From assembly GCA_002025645.1 (NCBI GenBank), contig CP018783.1:1426001-1490000 (forward strand): a stretch of DNA of 64,000 nt, given 5' to 3'. The translations under genes and the position numbers were made by a program. Positions 24,765 through 33,890 of this stretch are shown here, piece by piece. How positions within the stretch are numbered: position 1 is the first letter of the stretch; every line of letters begins with the position of its first letter. The DNA comes from Curtobacterium pusillum (GTDB lineage Bacteria > Actinomycetota > Actinomycetes > Actinomycetales > Microbacteriaceae). Below the pieces are notes generated by a model. It made no database searches. It was not told where the DNA came from and saw nothing but the letters and a program-made list of their open reading frames with translations.

Positions 24765-25583
24765 ATGGACCTCGTCTCCGTCCGCACCGTGCGGACACCG
24801 TCGCACCGCGACGACCTCTCCTTCGGTCCCGGTGAGCAGCCGCTCGCCGGCGGCACCTGGCTGTACTCGGAGGAGCAGCCCGGCCTGACCGGGCTCGTCG
24901 ACCTCACCGCACTGGGGTGGCGCGACACCGAGCAGACCCCGGACGGGCTCCGGATCGCGGCGACGTGCACGATCGCCTCGTTGCGTCGTGTGGTCCCCCG
25001 GGACGACTGGGCCGCCTGGCCGCTCGTCGACCGGTGCGCCAACGCGCTGCTCGCGTCGTTCAAGGTGTGGAACCAGGCGACCGTCGGCGGCAACGTCGCG
25101 GTCGCGTTGCCGGCGGGGGCGATCACCGCGCTGCTCGTGACGCTCGACGCGGTCGCAGAGGTCTGGACCCCGGGCGGCGGGGAGCGCCGGGTCCCGGTGG
25201 CGGAACTGGTCACCGGGCCGCGGACGACCGACCTCGCGCCGGGTGAGGTCATCCGGGCGTTCGACGTGCCACGAGCGGCTCTCGAAGCACGCACCGGGTT
25301 CCGCCGCGTGTCCCTCAGCCCGCACGGCCGGACCGGCGCGCTCGTCACGGCGCGGTGGTCGGCGTCGGGATTCGTCCTCGTCGTGACCGGGGCGACGCCG
25401 CGTCCGCTCGTGCTCCGCCACCCCGGAGTCCCGACCGCCGCGGAGGTCGACGCACGGCTGGAGGCCCACGACGCCTGGTACGACGACCCGCACGGCTCCC
25501 CCGACTGGCGGCGCGCGGTGACCCGGCGGTTCGCGGCGGAGCTCGTCGCCGAGGCGCTCGGGACGACGGGCGGTGCGGCATGA
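24765..25583 (+). CDS. Xanthine dehydrogenase FAD-binding subunit (CoxM/XdhB-like)
   Basis: 272 residues. LAGGTWLYSEEQPGLTGLVD (near 28) and WNQATVGGNVAVALPAGAIT (near 101) are the two FAD-binding stretches of the CO dehydrogenase/xanthine dehydrogenase flavoprotein family. This subunit passes electrons from the Fe-S clusters to NAD+. Its stop overlaps the ATG of the fused Fe-S/molybdenum subunit (ATGA at 25580). The start has only a weak SD; a GAGGAGGG further up belongs to another frame. Expression probably responds to nitrogen through the upstream GlnR-like box. Confidence 0.88.
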   Translation: MDLVSVRTVRTPSHRDDLSFGPGEQPLAGGTWLYSEEQPGLTGLVDLTALGWRDTEQTPDGLRIAATCTIASLRRVVPRDDWAAWPLVDRCANALLASFKVWNQATVGGNVAVALPAGAITALLVTLDAVAEVWTPGGGERRVPVAELVTGPRTTDLAPGEVIRAFDVPRAALEARTGFRRVSLSPHGRTGALVTARWSASGFVLVVTGATPRPLVLRHPGVPTAAEVDARLEAHDAWYDDPHGSPDWRRAVTRRFAAELVAEALGTTGGAA

Positions 25584-28357
25584 GGTTCGAGGTCGACGGC
25601 GCGACGGTGGACGCCGAACCGCAGCCCGGTCAGGTCCTCCGCACCCTGCTCCGCGAGCACGGTGTGACGTCGGTGAAGAAGGGCTGCGACGCGGGCGACT
25701 GCGGCGCGTGCTCGGTGCTCGTCGACGGTGTGCCGGTCCACTCCTGCATCACGCCGGCGCACCGGATGGCGGGGCGTGCGGTCACCACGGCGGCGGGGCT
25801 CGGCACGCCGGAGGACCCGCACCCCGTGCAGCGCGCGTTCGCCGAGGCCCCGGGCTTCCAGTGCGGCTTCTGCACCGCCGGCTGGGTCGTCACGGCGTCC
25901 ACGCTCGACGAGGACGCCCTGGCCGACCGGCACCGCACGTTGAAGGGCAACCTCTGCCGGTGCACCGGGTACCGGGCGATCGAGGACGCCCTGGACGGGG
26001 TCGCGAACACGTCGTGCGCACCGGCCGGTCAGGCGATCGGCACGTCGGTCGCCGCTCCTGCCGCGATGGCGATCGTGACCGGGCGCGAGGAGTACACGCT
26101 CGACGTGCGGCGCACGGAGCGGCTGCTGCACCTCGCGGTCCTCGGCAGCCCGCACCCGCACGCCCGCATCGTGTCGATCGACACGGCGGAGGCCGAAGCC
26201 CTGCCGGGTGTGCACGCCGTCCTCACCCACCGGGACGACCCCGGCGTGCTGTTCTCCACGGGTCGGCACGAGTCGCGCCTGGACGACCCGGACGACACCC
26301 GGGTGCTCGACCGGGTGCTCCGTTTCCGCGGGCAGCGCGTCGCCGCCGTCGTCGCGGACAGTGTCCGGATCGCCGAGCAGGCCTGCGCCCTCGTGCGGGT
26401 GCGGTACGAGGTGCTGCCGAGCGTGCACGACCCGGACGCGGCCCGTGCCGCCGGGGCACCGCTCCTGCACGGCGACAAGACGACGGAGGAGCACCGGATC
26501 GCCGAGCCGGGGCGCAACGTGGTCGCCGCCCTGCACGGTGAGACGGGCGACGTCGACGGGGCCCTGGCGACCGCCGCGGCCATCGTTGAGGGCACCTGGA
26601 CGACGGGCCGTGTCTCGCACGCCGCGCTCGAGACGCACGCGACCCGCGGGTCCCTCGACCCGGACGGACGGCTCGTGCTCCGGACCGCGACGCAGGTGCC
26701 GTTCCTGGTGCGGGACGAGATCGCGCACGTGTTCGGTCTCGACCCGAGCCGTGTCCGTGTGGTCGCGAAGCGCGTCGGAGGTGGGTTCGGTGGCAAGCAG
26801 GAGCTGCTGACCGAGGACCTGGTCACCCTCGCGGTGCTGCGGACCGGTCGCGCGGTGCAGTACGAGTTCAGTCGCCGCGACGAGTTCACGATCGCCCCGA
26901 CCCGGCACCCGATGCGTGTGCGGGTCCGGCTCGGCGCCGACGCCGACGGGCACCTGACCGCGCTGCACGTCGACCAGACGATGGACACCGGCGCGTACGG
27001 CAACCACGGGATCGGTGTCATGTTCCACTCCGTCAGCGAGTCCGTCGCCGTCTACCGGTGCCCCTCGAAGCGCGTGGACGCGGAGTCGGTGTACACGAAC
27101 AACCTGCCGTCCGGGGCGTTCCGCGGGTACGGGCTCGGCCAGGTCGTGTTCGCGATCGAGTCCGCCATGGACGAGCTCGCCCGGGAGCTCGGCATCGACC
27201 CGCTCGACCTGCGGCGGCAGAACGTCGTGGTCCCCGGCGACCCCCTCGTGGTCACGGACCCGGACGAGCAGGACGACCTGCGCTGGGAGGGCAGTTACGG
27301 ACTCGACCAGTGCATCGACCTGGTGGAGGACGCCCTCCGCGCGCCGGTGCCCGAGGTCCCCCGGATGGACGGTCCGCCGTTGGACGACTCCGACGACTGG
27401 GCGTACGGCACCGGGGTCGCCCTCGCGGCGATCGCGACCATGCCCCCGCGCGGGCACCACGCGCACGTGTCGGTCGAGGCCACGGCGGAGGGCCGCTACC
27501 GCATCGGTGTCGGCACGGCCGAGTTCGGCAACGGGACCACGACGGTGCACACGCAGCTCGTCGCCACCGCCCTGGGCACCACCACGGACCGGGTCGACGT
27601 GCACCAGTCCGACACCGACGCAGCCCGGCACGACACCGGGGCGTTCGGGTCCGCCGGGGTCGTGGTCGCCGGCAAGGCCCTGTACGCCGCGGCGCAGGCG
27701 CTGCGCGACGACATGACCGGGCGCGCCCTCGGGATCGTCGCCGCCCGGACACCCCGGACCGCGTCGGGGCCGCTCGGGCCGGCGGTCTCGGTCGAGCCCG
27801 ACGGCGTCCGGATCGGCGAGGAGCTCGTCGGGCACGCCGAGTTGCTCGCCGACGGTCCGCTCGTGGCGCACGGCAGCCACGACGGCACGCCACGGTCGCT
27901 CGCGTTCACCGTGCACGGAGTGAGGGTGGCGGTGCACCGGCCGACGGGCGAGGTCCGCGTGCTGCACAGCGTGCAGGCGGTGGACGCCGGCACCGTCCTG
28001 AACCCGGAGCAGCTCCGCGGCCAGGTGGAGGGCGGCGCTGCGCAGGCGATCGGCTCGACGCTGTACGAGGAGGTCGTACTGGACGAGACCGGTCGGGTGA
28101 CGACCGACGCGTTCCGGGCGTACCGGGTGCCGAAGATCTCCGACGTGCCCCGCACCGAAGTCCGCTTCGCCGACACCCACGACCCGCTCGGCCCCCTCGG
28201 GGCGAAGTCGATGAGCGAGGCGCCGTACAACCCGGTCGCGCCAGCCGTCGCGAACGCGGTGCGCGACGCCGTCGGCGTGCGCCCCCACCGGTTGCCGATG
28301 ACGCGCGACCGGGTCTGGGCGATGCTCCAGGACGCGACCGACGCCGGGGGTGCGTGA
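25580..28357 (+). CDS. Xanthine dehydrogenase, fused [2Fe-2S] and molybdopterin-binding subunits
   Basis: 925 residues joining two modules that are separate in many bacteria. Residues 1-155 are the two-cluster Fe-S domain: plant-type ligands Cys36, Cys41, Cys44 and Cys56, then QCGFC and LCRCTGYR. From about 160 the molybdenum domain follows with VGGGFGGKQE (near 400), AFRGYG (near 513) and a catalytic-Glu region GAKSMSEAPYNPVAP (near 874). It hydroxylates hypoxanthine or xanthine to urate with the FAD subunit encoded upstream; another purine or aldehyde is possible. The XdhC-type maturation factor starts at its stop codon. The fusion keeps all ligands and shows no frameshift. Confidence 0.9.
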   Translation: MRFEVDGATVDAEPQPGQVLRTLLREHGVTSVKKGCDAGDCGACSVLVDGVPVHSCITPAHRMAGRAVTTAAGLGTPEDPHPVQRAFAEAPGFQCGFCTAGWVVTASTLDEDALADRHRTLKGNLCRCTGYRAIEDALDGVANTSCAPAGQAIGTSVAAPAAMAIVTGREEYTLDVRRTERLLHLAVLGSPHPHARIVSIDTAEAEALPGVHAVLTHRDDPGVLFSTGRHESRLDDPDDTRVLDRVLRFRGQRVAAVVADSVRIAEQACALVRVRYEVLPSVHDPDAARAAGAPLLHGDKTTEEHRIAEPGRNVVAALHGETGDVDGALATAAAIVEGTWTTGRVSHAALETHATRGSLDPDGRLVLRTATQVPFLVRDEIAHVFGLDPSRVRVVAKRVGGGFGGKQELLTEDLVTLAVLRTGRAVQYEFSRRDEFTIAPTRHPMRVRVRLGADADGHLTALHVDQTMDTGAYGNHGIGVMFHSVSESVAVYRCPSKRVDAESVYTNNLPSGAFRGYGLGQVVFAIESAMDELARELGIDPLDLRRQNVVVPGDPLVVTDPDEQDDLRWEGSYGLDQCIDLVEDALRAPVPEVPRMDGPPLDDSDDWAYGTGVALAAIATMPPRGHHAHVSVEATAEGRYRIGVGTAEFGNGTTTVHTQLVATALGTTTDRVDVHQSDTDAARHDTGAFGSAGVVVAGKALYAAAQALRDDMTGRALGIVAARTPRTASGPLGPAVSVEPDGVRIGEELVGHAELLADGPLVAHGSHDGTPRSLAFTVHGVRVAVHRPTGEVRVLHSVQAVDAGTVLNPEQLRGQVEGGAAQAIGSTLYEEVVLDETGRVTTDAFRAYRVPKISDVPRTEVRFADTHDPLGPLGAKSMSEAPYNPVAPAVANAVRDAVGVRPHRLPMTRDRVWAMLQDATDAGGA

Positions 28358-29349
28358 TGTTCGAACTGGCACCGCGCCTCCTGGCCGCCCTCGACGCGGG
28401 GGACCCCGTGGTCGTCGCGACGGCCGTCGCGATGACGGACAGCGCACCGACCGGCGTCGGCTCGTCGATGGCCGTCCTCCCCGGCGGACAGGTCGTCGGC
28501 ACCATCTCCGGCGGGTGCGTCGAGGGCGCGCTGTTCGACACCGCGGAACAGGTCCTCGAGACCGGCGAGGCGGTGCTCGAACGCTTCGGGTTCGACGACG
28601 ACCCGGACGACGGAGACGCGATCTGGGCTCCGGCGCTCCGCTGCGGCGGTCGCGTCGAGGTCATGGTCCGTCGCGTCCGTCCCGACGACGCCGACGTCGT
28701 GGACGCGCTCCGACGCGCGGCGTCCGGGATGCCGACGTCACTCGGTCTCTCGCTCGACCCCCCGACGCTCGGCGCGGTCGTGCACGTCCCCGACGGCTGC
28801 CGCGGTCGCGTCTTCGTGGAACGTGCGGACGTCCGGCCACGGTGCATCGTGGTGGGCGCCGTCGAGTTCGCCGTGGCCCTGACGAACGCGGCCGCGGTGC
28901 TCGGCTACGCCGTGACGGTCGTCGACCCGCGCCCGGTGTTCCTGACCGACGAGCGGTTCCCGGCCGCCGACGAACGCATCGTGGGCTGGCCGACACGCGT
29001 GCTCGAGGCGCTGCCGGTGGACGCGACGACGGCCGTCGTGGTGCTCTCGCACGACGACCGGTTCGACGCCGCCGTGATCGACTCCGCACTCCGACGGGGC
29101 GCCGGGTACGTGGGGGCGATGGGCTCCCGCGCGACGAACGCGCGCCGGACGGAGGAGCTCCGGGCGCTCGGCACACCGGACACCGACCGGCTGCGGTCCC
29201 CGATCGGGCTCGACATCGGTGCGTCGACGCCGGCCGAGATGGCGGTGGCGATCATGGCCGAGGTGATCGCGGTGCGGACTGGTGCTGGTGGCGGTGCGCT
29301 CGTCGACGGATCCGGTCCCATCCACCGCCGCGCGGTGGCGGCGGGCTGA
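28357..29349 (+). CDS. XdhC/CoxI family molybdenum cofactor sulfuration/insertion factor
   Basis: 330 residues from the ATG that overlaps the upstream stop by 1 nt. The XdhC_CoxI N-domain has SMAVLPGGQVVGTISGGCVE (near 40) with the conserved Cys. The C-terminal Rossmann domain has HDDRFDAAVIDSALRRGAGY and VGAMGSRATNARR near 233. These proteins bind molybdenum cofactor, protect it and pass it in sulfurated form to xanthine dehydrogenase-type enzymes. Its place as last gene of the operon fits that role. Confidence 0.9.
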   Translation: MFELAPRLLAALDAGDPVVVATAVAMTDSAPTGVGSSMAVLPGGQVVGTISGGCVEGALFDTAEQVLETGEAVLERFGFDDDPDDGDAIWAPALRCGGRVEVMVRRVRPDDADVVDALRRAASGMPTSLGLSLDPPTLGAVVHVPDGCRGRVFVERADVRPRCIVVGAVEFAVALTNAAAVLGYAVTVVDPRPVFLTDERFPAADERIVGWPTRVLEALPVDATTAVVVLSHDDRFDAAVIDSALRRGAGYVGAMGSRATNARRTEELRALGTPDTDRLRSPIGLDIGASTPAEMAVAIMAEVIAVRTGAGGGALVDGSGPIHRRAVAAG

Positions 29350-29367
29350 GCGGCACGGGCGCGCGCG

Positions 29368-30666
29368 TCAGGCGACCGCCGGCGTCCGCGCCAGCCGCTC
29401 CGCGAGCCGTGCCGCGAGCTCGTGCTCGTCCGCCTCGACGAGCACACCGTCCCGCACCACCACGCGCCCGCCCACCACGACGTGCCGCGGTCGCCGACCT
29501 GGCGACGCCCAGAGCAGCCCCGCGACGGGGTCGGCGACGCCGGCGTCCGCCACCCCGGAGACGTCCCACACGCACAGGTCCCCCGCGCTCCCGGCGCCGA
29601 GGTGCCCGAGCTCCGGCCGACCGAGCCCCGCCGCGGACCCCTCCGTCGCTGCGCCGAGCACCTGGCGCGCCGGCAGCTGGGGACCGACGAGCGCCGACAC
29701 CTGCATCGCGAGCCGGGCGTCCGCGAGCAGGTGCCCGGCGTCGTTGCTGCCGCCGCCGCTCGTGCCGAGACCGACCGGCACCCCTGCCGCGAGGAGCTCG
29801 GCGACGGGCGCGACGCCCCACCCCATCGGCACGTCGCACCCGGGGGCGTGCGTCGCGGTCACGCCGGCCGCGGCGAGCCGGGCGATCTCGTCGTGGGTGA
29901 CGTCGCAGAGGTGCGCGATCGTGACGTCCGGCGCGAGCCACCCCCACTCCTCGAGCAGGTCGAGCGGACGACGGCCGTAGCGCTCGAGTGCGATCGCGGT
30001 GTCGACCTGTTCGTTGGCCTGGGTCCGCCGGCGGAGCCCGTACCGGGCCGCCACCTCGCCGAGTGCGCGGAAGGTCGCCTCGCCGTCGGAGTGCACGCCC
30101 GCCGGACCGACGGCGACCTGGAGCCTGCCGTCCGGGTCCACACCGCCGACTGCGTCGTCGTGCAGCAGCCGCGACGCGATCGCGTCCGCCGAGGCCGCGG
30201 CGCGGTCCGGGTCGTCCCGTGCCGAACCACGGACGAAGACGAGCCGACCGCCGAGACCGCGGACCGCGCCCACGGTGGCCGCCGCGAGCGCGACGGTGTC
30301 GTCCGCGGTCGCGTCCGCGGGCCAGTTCAGGTGGTGGTCGGCGATGGTCGTGACGCCGGACAGGAGGCCCTCCGCGGCTCCGGCGGACGCGGCCAGTGCG
30401 TAGAGCTCAGGATCGTGCCCCACCCGGGCGTACGCCGCGGCCATCGCGGGGAGCCAGTCCGCCATCGGCATGCCGCGGGTCCCGGGCAGGGTGCGGAACG
30501 CGGTCTGCAGGAGGTGGTGGTGCGCGTTCACGAGGCCTGCGGTCACGACGCAGCCGGACGCGTCGAGGGTGGTGGCGAGGTCGCTGCCGTCGTCGACGAC
30601 GACGTCGCCCTCCCGTTCGGTCCGGGGGTCGACGAGGACGCGGAGGGCACCGGTGACGGTCAGCAT
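29368..30666 (-). CDS. Amidohydrolase, probable 8-oxoguanine deaminase
   Basis: 432 residues of the ATZ/TRZ amidohydrolase type. Metal ligands: HHH in VNAHHHLLQTAF near 60, His in the TQANEQVD/AHLCDV region near 225-260, and an Asp within GTSGGGSNDAGH near 306. VNAHHHLLQT together with the SNDAGHLL segment points to 8-oxoguanine deaminase, which yields urate, the substrate of the uricase in this cluster; other aminohydrolases are not excluded. A GTCAC-n6-GAAAC box (30690-30705) lies 24 nt upstream, facing this gene, and a TAGAAA -10-like element lies 7 nt before the ATG. Confidence 0.8.
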   Translation of the reverse strand: MLTVTGALRVLVDPRTEREGDVVVDDGSDLATTLDASGCVVTAGLVNAHHHLLQTAFRTLPGTRGMPMADWLPAMAAAYARVGHDPELYALAASAGAAEGLLSGVTTIADHHLNWPADATADDTVALAAATVGAVRGLGGRLVFVRGSARDDPDRAAASADAIASRLLHDDAVGGVDPDGRLQVAVGPAGVHSDGEATFRALGEVAARYGLRRRTQANEQVDTAIALERYGRRPLDLLEEWGWLAPDVTIAHLCDVTHDEIARLAAAGVTATHAPGCDVPMGWGVAPVAELLAAGVPVGLGTSGGGSNDAGHLLADARLAMQVSALVGPQLPARQVLGAATEGSAAGLGRPELGHLGAGSAGDLCVWDVSGVADAGVADPVAGLLWASPGRRPRHVVVGGRVVVRDGVLVEADEHELAARLAERLARTPAVA

Positions 30667-30689
30667 GGTGGTGTTTCTAGCAGTCCCCT

Positions 30690-30705
30690 GTTTCCGGCCC
30701 GTGAC
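30690..30705 (-). promoter_or_regulatory. GlnR-type nitrogen box facing the deaminase gene
   Basis: On the minus strand the site reads GTCAC-GGGCCG-GAAAC, an exact match to GTnAC-n6-GAAAC. It is 24 nt from the deaminase start, close for an activator, so it may act with a further half-site or as a repressor site. A separate forward box lies at 30773. Confidence 0.7.
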
Positions 30706-30772
30706 GGGGCGGGGCACGGACGACGCACCTGCTCGGTCCCGGCGTTCCAGGTCCCTCGGCCGGCACCGCGGG

Positions 30773-30799
30773 GTAACCGGGCGGAAACACCCGGGGAAC
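30773..30799 (+). promoter_or_regulatory. GlnR-type nitrogen box facing the amidohydrolase gene at 30822
   Basis: GTAAC-CGGGCG-GAAAC followed after 6 nt by GGAAC: three half-sites in 11-bp phase. It ends 10 nt before a TAGGTT -10 element (30810-30815), the usual place for a GlnR site activating transcription. Confidence 0.75.
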
Positions 30800-30821
30800 A
30801 CGCCGACCGTAGGTTCGCCCC

Positions 30822-32219
30822 ATGACGCAGACCCTGATCCGCGCCGGATGGGTGCTCACCGCAGCACCCGACGGCGCCGCCACGCCCGCCGCGATCCGCG
30901 ACGGAGCCGTGCTCCTCGACGGTGACCGGATCGCCGCGGTCGGCACGTACGCCGACCTCGCCGCCGCCCACCCGGACGCACCGGTGCGCGGCGGTGCCTA
31001 CGACATCGTCACGCCCGGTTTCGTGAACACCCACGGCCACTTCAGCGAGGGCCTCATCACCGGGATCGGTTCGCAGTACACGCTGTGGGAGTGGCTCACG
31101 GCGTTGATCGGGCGTGTCAACCCGGTGATGACCCGGGACAAGGCCTACGCGGGCACGGTGCTGCAGGGCATCCAGCTGCTCCGGAGCGGGGTGACGACGG
31201 CGAACGACATGTTCTGCGCCGACCCGGTGCCGGACGAGCCGGCGACGCCCGGTGTGGTGCAGGCGCTCGAGGACCTCGGGCTGCGCGGGGTCGTGTCGTT
31301 CGGCTCCGGCGACGTCGACCGCCACTTCGGCGCGACGCCGATCCTGGAGGAGTTCGAGGCCCTGCGCGAGGCGGCCGCCGCCAGCCGGTACAGCACGTTC
31401 CGGGTCGGCGTCTCGTCGATCGGGCGGTACACGGACGACACCTGGCAGGAGCACGTCGACTACGCGGTCGCCGGCGGCCACGGCGTGCACGTGCACTTCC
31501 ACGAGGTGCGCGAGGAGGTCACCGCGGCTCGGCAGCGCACCGGACGGACGGCCATCGGGCACGCCGAGGCGACGGGCATGTTCCAGGTCCCGGTGATCGC
31601 AGCCCACAGCGTCTGGGTGGACCGCGAGGACCGGGAACGGTACGCGGCCAACGGCGTCGGCGTGGCCCACAACCCGGTCGCGAACGGGATCCTCGCCAGT
31701 GGCATCGCCCCGATCGCGGAACTCCGAGCGCTGGGCGTCCCGGTCGGCATCGGGGTCGACGGCCCGGCGTCGAACGACTCCCAGGACTTCCTGCAGGCGA
31801 TGAAGACGGCTGCGCTGCTCGCCCGGGTGCGTGACCTGCAGGCCACCGCGATGAGCGCCCGCGAAGCATTCGAGATGGGCACGATCGGCGGCGCCCGAGC
31901 CCTGCGCATGGAGGACGAGATCGGCTCGCTGGAGCCGGGCAAGCGCGCGGACCTGGTCGTCCTCGACGGCGACTCCCCGACCCTCGCCAACGTCCACGAC
32001 CCCTACCAGGCGGTGGTCTTCGTCGCCGGCAGCCGCGAGGTCCGTGACGTCTGGGTGGACGGCGAGCTGAGCGTCGCGGACGGCGACGTCACCCGGGTGG
32101 ACGTGCGTGAGGCGGTCGAACGAGCACGTCCGCTCGCCCGGCGACTCGTGGCCGAAGCGGGGCTGGAGCGCCTGTCCGTCCTCACCGGCGGCGCGCTCGA
32201 CGGCACCGAGCGTCCGTAG
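30822..32219 (+). CDS. Amidohydrolase of the ATZ/TRZ (guanine/triazine aminohydrolase) family
   Basis: 465 residues. Metal and catalytic residues are visible: HGH in NTHGHFSEG near 69, HVHFHEVREEV near 225, AHSVW near 260 and Asp in GVDGPASNDSQDF near 311. It should remove an amino group or other leaving group from a nitrogen heterocycle in the cytoplasm; guanine and S-adenosylhomocysteine-type substrates are possible but I cannot choose. It opens with a TAGGTT -10 6 nt before the ATG (leaderless) directly behind a GlnR-type box, so it is likely induced under nitrogen limitation. Confidence 0.85.
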   Translation: MTQTLIRAGWVLTAAPDGAATPAAIRDGAVLLDGDRIAAVGTYADLAAAHPDAPVRGGAYDIVTPGFVNTHGHFSEGLITGIGSQYTLWEWLTALIGRVNPVMTRDKAYAGTVLQGIQLLRSGVTTANDMFCADPVPDEPATPGVVQALEDLGLRGVVSFGSGDVDRHFGATPILEEFEALREAAAASRYSTFRVGVSSIGRYTDDTWQEHVDYAVAGGHGVHVHFHEVREEVTAARQRTGRTAIGHAEATGMFQVPVIAAHSVWVDREDRERYAANGVGVAHNPVANGILASGIAPIAELRALGVPVGIGVDGPASNDSQDFLQAMKTAALLARVRDLQATAMSAREAFEMGTIGGARALRMEDEIGSLEPGKRADLVVLDGDSPTLANVHDPYQAVVFVAGSREVRDVWVDGELSVADGDVTRVDVREAVERARPLARRLVAEAGLERLSVLTGGALDGTERP

Positions 32220-32228
32220 TCCCGCCGG

Positions 32229-33182
32229 TCAGAGCTCCAGCACCAGCCGCGGGCAACCGCGCCGGGCGCGGGACACGCAGACCATCATGGTGCGGTCGTC
32301 GGCCTGCTCCTCCGGGCTGAGCACGGTGTCCCGGTGCTCGACCGAGCCCTCGAGGACGGGGGTCTCGCAGGTGCCGCACGTGCCTTCCCGGCAGGACGAG
32401 AGCACGAAGGCACCGGCGTCCTCCGCGACCTCGAGCAGGGTCCGGTCGGCGGGGACCGTCACGGTGACGCCGGTGACCGCGAGCTCGACCTCGAACGCCT
32501 CGCCGGGGGCGTCCACGTCCGCGGCGGGCTCGAAGCGCTCGACGCGGACGCTGCCCGCCGGCCAGTGCGCGGCAGCGGCCTCGACCGCGTCCATGAGCCC
32601 GCGCGGCCCGCAGCAGTACACGACCGCGTCGCGCGGTGCGGCGAGGAGCGCGTCGACGTCGAGCCGGACGCCCTCGTCGGCCGCGGCCACCACGACCCGG
32701 TCGGGGTGCGCGGCGACGAGCTCGTGCACGAACGCCATGCGGTCGCGGGACCGTCCCGCGTAGTGGAGCTCCCACGGGGTGCCGGCGCGTTCGGCGGCGG
32801 CGATCATCGACCGGATCGGCGTGATCCCGATGCCCCCGGCGACGAAGACCGCGGGGCGCGCCGGGTCGTGGCCGAAGTGGTTCCGCGGTCCGGCCACCAC
32901 GACCTCGTCGCCGACCGCCAGACCCTCGTGCACGGCGACCGATCCGCCGCGGCCGTCGGGCTCGCGGAGCACGGCGATGCGCCAGTGCCCGCCGGCCGTC
33001 GTCGTGACGAGCGAGTACTGCCGCTCGGTCCCGGGGAAGACCTCGAGGTCGACGTGCGCTCCGGGTTCCCAGTCCGGCAGCGCCGGACCATCGACCGGGG
33101 CCAGGTCGAGTGCGACGACCTCGGTGGCCACCTGGTGGCGAGCGGCGACGCGCAGCCGCCGACGCTCCGGCACGGCGCTCAC
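32229..33182 (-). CDS. Ferredoxin-type oxidoreductase (phthalate dioxygenase reductase/VanB-like), no oxygenase nearby
   Basis: 317 residues. A flavin domain (ERQYSLVTT near 70), an NAD domain (FVAGGIGITPIRSMI near 122, YCCGPRGLMDAV near 200) and a C-terminal [2Fe-2S] domain with SSCREGTCGTCETPV plus a distal Cys (VCVSRARRGC). This is the layout of PDR/VanB reductases that feed Rieske oxygenases. No oxygenase gene is in the window. HpxE in the purine-using hpx cluster of Klebsiella is a related reductase, which suggests a role in purine or heterocycle oxidation (inference). The GTG overlaps the stop of the XRE-cupin gene. Confidence 0.85.
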   Translation of the reverse strand: MSAVPERRRLRVAARHQVATEVVALDLAPVDGPALPDWEPGAHVDLEVFPGTERQYSLVTTTAGGHWRIAVLREPDGRGGSVAVHEGLAVGDEVVVAGPRNHFGHDPARPAVFVAGGIGITPIRSMIAAAERAGTPWELHYAGRSRDRMAFVHELVAAHPDRVVVAAADEGVRLDVDALLAAPRDAVVYCCGPRGLMDAVEAAAAHWPAGSVRVERFEPAADVDAPGEAFEVELAVTGVTVTVPADRTLLEVAEDAGAFVLSSCREGTCGTCETPVLEGSVEHRDTVLSPEEQADDRTMMVCVSRARRGCPRLVLEL

Positions 33183-33796
33183 GCGATCGCTCCGGCGCGC
33201 GGGGTCTCCTTGACCACGATCATGTGGAAGCGGGTGCCGTCCGCACTGCACCACCGGTGGCCGGTGCCGCCGCGGTAGTACGCCGAGTCGCCCGGACCGA
33301 GGTCGAGTGGTCCCTGTCCGCGCAGGTCGAGGTGCACACGGCCGGCGAGCACGGTGAGGAACTCGTCCTCGTGGTGCTCGAAGTACTCGCCCAGGTCCGT
33401 GTTGTCGCCGACCCACTCCAGCGGCTCGAAGGCGTGCGGGCCGGCGTGCACGAGCAGCCGGGCCTCGCCGCTCGAGAACGGTCCGCGGGCACCCTCGCCG
33501 GCACGGATCACCTCGGGCAGGCGGACGTCGCGCTCCGGTCGCTCCGGGGCACCGGCGGCGAGCAGTTCGACCTGGGTCGTCCCGAGCGCCGCGGCGATCT
33601 TCTCGAGGGACACCATGCTGGCGCGCGAGTGCCCGCGCTCGACCTGGCTGAGGAACGGGTGCGACAGACCGGTCAGCTCGGCGACCTGCACGAGCGTCAG
33701 TCGTGCGGCGCGTCGGCGGGCACGGATGTGCTCACCGATCCGCTGGGTCTGGTCGTCGACGACGCGGTCAGTCTCGGTGGTGGTGCCGGTGCTCAC
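33179..33796 (-). CDS. XRE-family regulator with C-terminal cupin sensor domain
   Basis: 205 residues. The GTG at 33796 has AGGAG 5 nt upstream. An N-terminal HTH (about 20-75) has LTLVQVAELTGLSHPFLSQV. A cupin domain (about 110-195) has EYFEHHEDEFLTVLAGRVHL and GTGHRWCSADG with His/Glu ligands. Such regulators bind small metabolites and control adjacent catabolic or transport genes. It diverges from the amidohydrolase/ABC cluster at 33984 and is coupled to the orphan reductase. The inverted repeat at 33939 is a candidate binding site. Confidence 0.88.
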   Translation of the reverse strand: MSTGTTTETDRVVDDQTQRIGEHIRARRRAARLTLVQVAELTGLSHPFLSQVERGHSRASMVSLEKIAAALGTTQVELLAAGAPERPERDVRLPEVIRAGEGARGPFSSGEARLLVHAGPHAFEPLEWVGDNTDLGEYFEHHEDEFLTVLAGRVHLDLRGQGPLDLGPGDSAYYRGGTGHRWCSADGTRFHMIVVKETPRAGAIA

Positions 33797-33890
33797 GCGC
33801 GCTCCTCTCGTCCTCGGTGGGGCCGTCCCGACCGGTCGGCCGGAACACTCGTTCCCGCTCCCGGTCGCGTCGGGGCGGGCGTCACACACG

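Noticed and set aside
24647-24835. 62-codon open frame with a strong GAGGAGGG SD ahead of the xanthine dehydrogenase genes
   Set aside because: It overlaps the FAD subunit start by 71 nt and shows no family resemblance. It might be a leader peptide but nothing beyond the SD supports it.
30673-30694. Two GTTTC half-sites read as one extended GlnR site
   Set aside because: Their spacing (17 bp) is not a multiple of the 11-bp phase; only the second pairs with GTGAC.
33841-33885. Second GlnR site at GTCAC (33881)
   Set aside because: It is 1 bp out of phase with the GCAAC/GAAAC array and has no GAAAC partner at 6-nt spacing.
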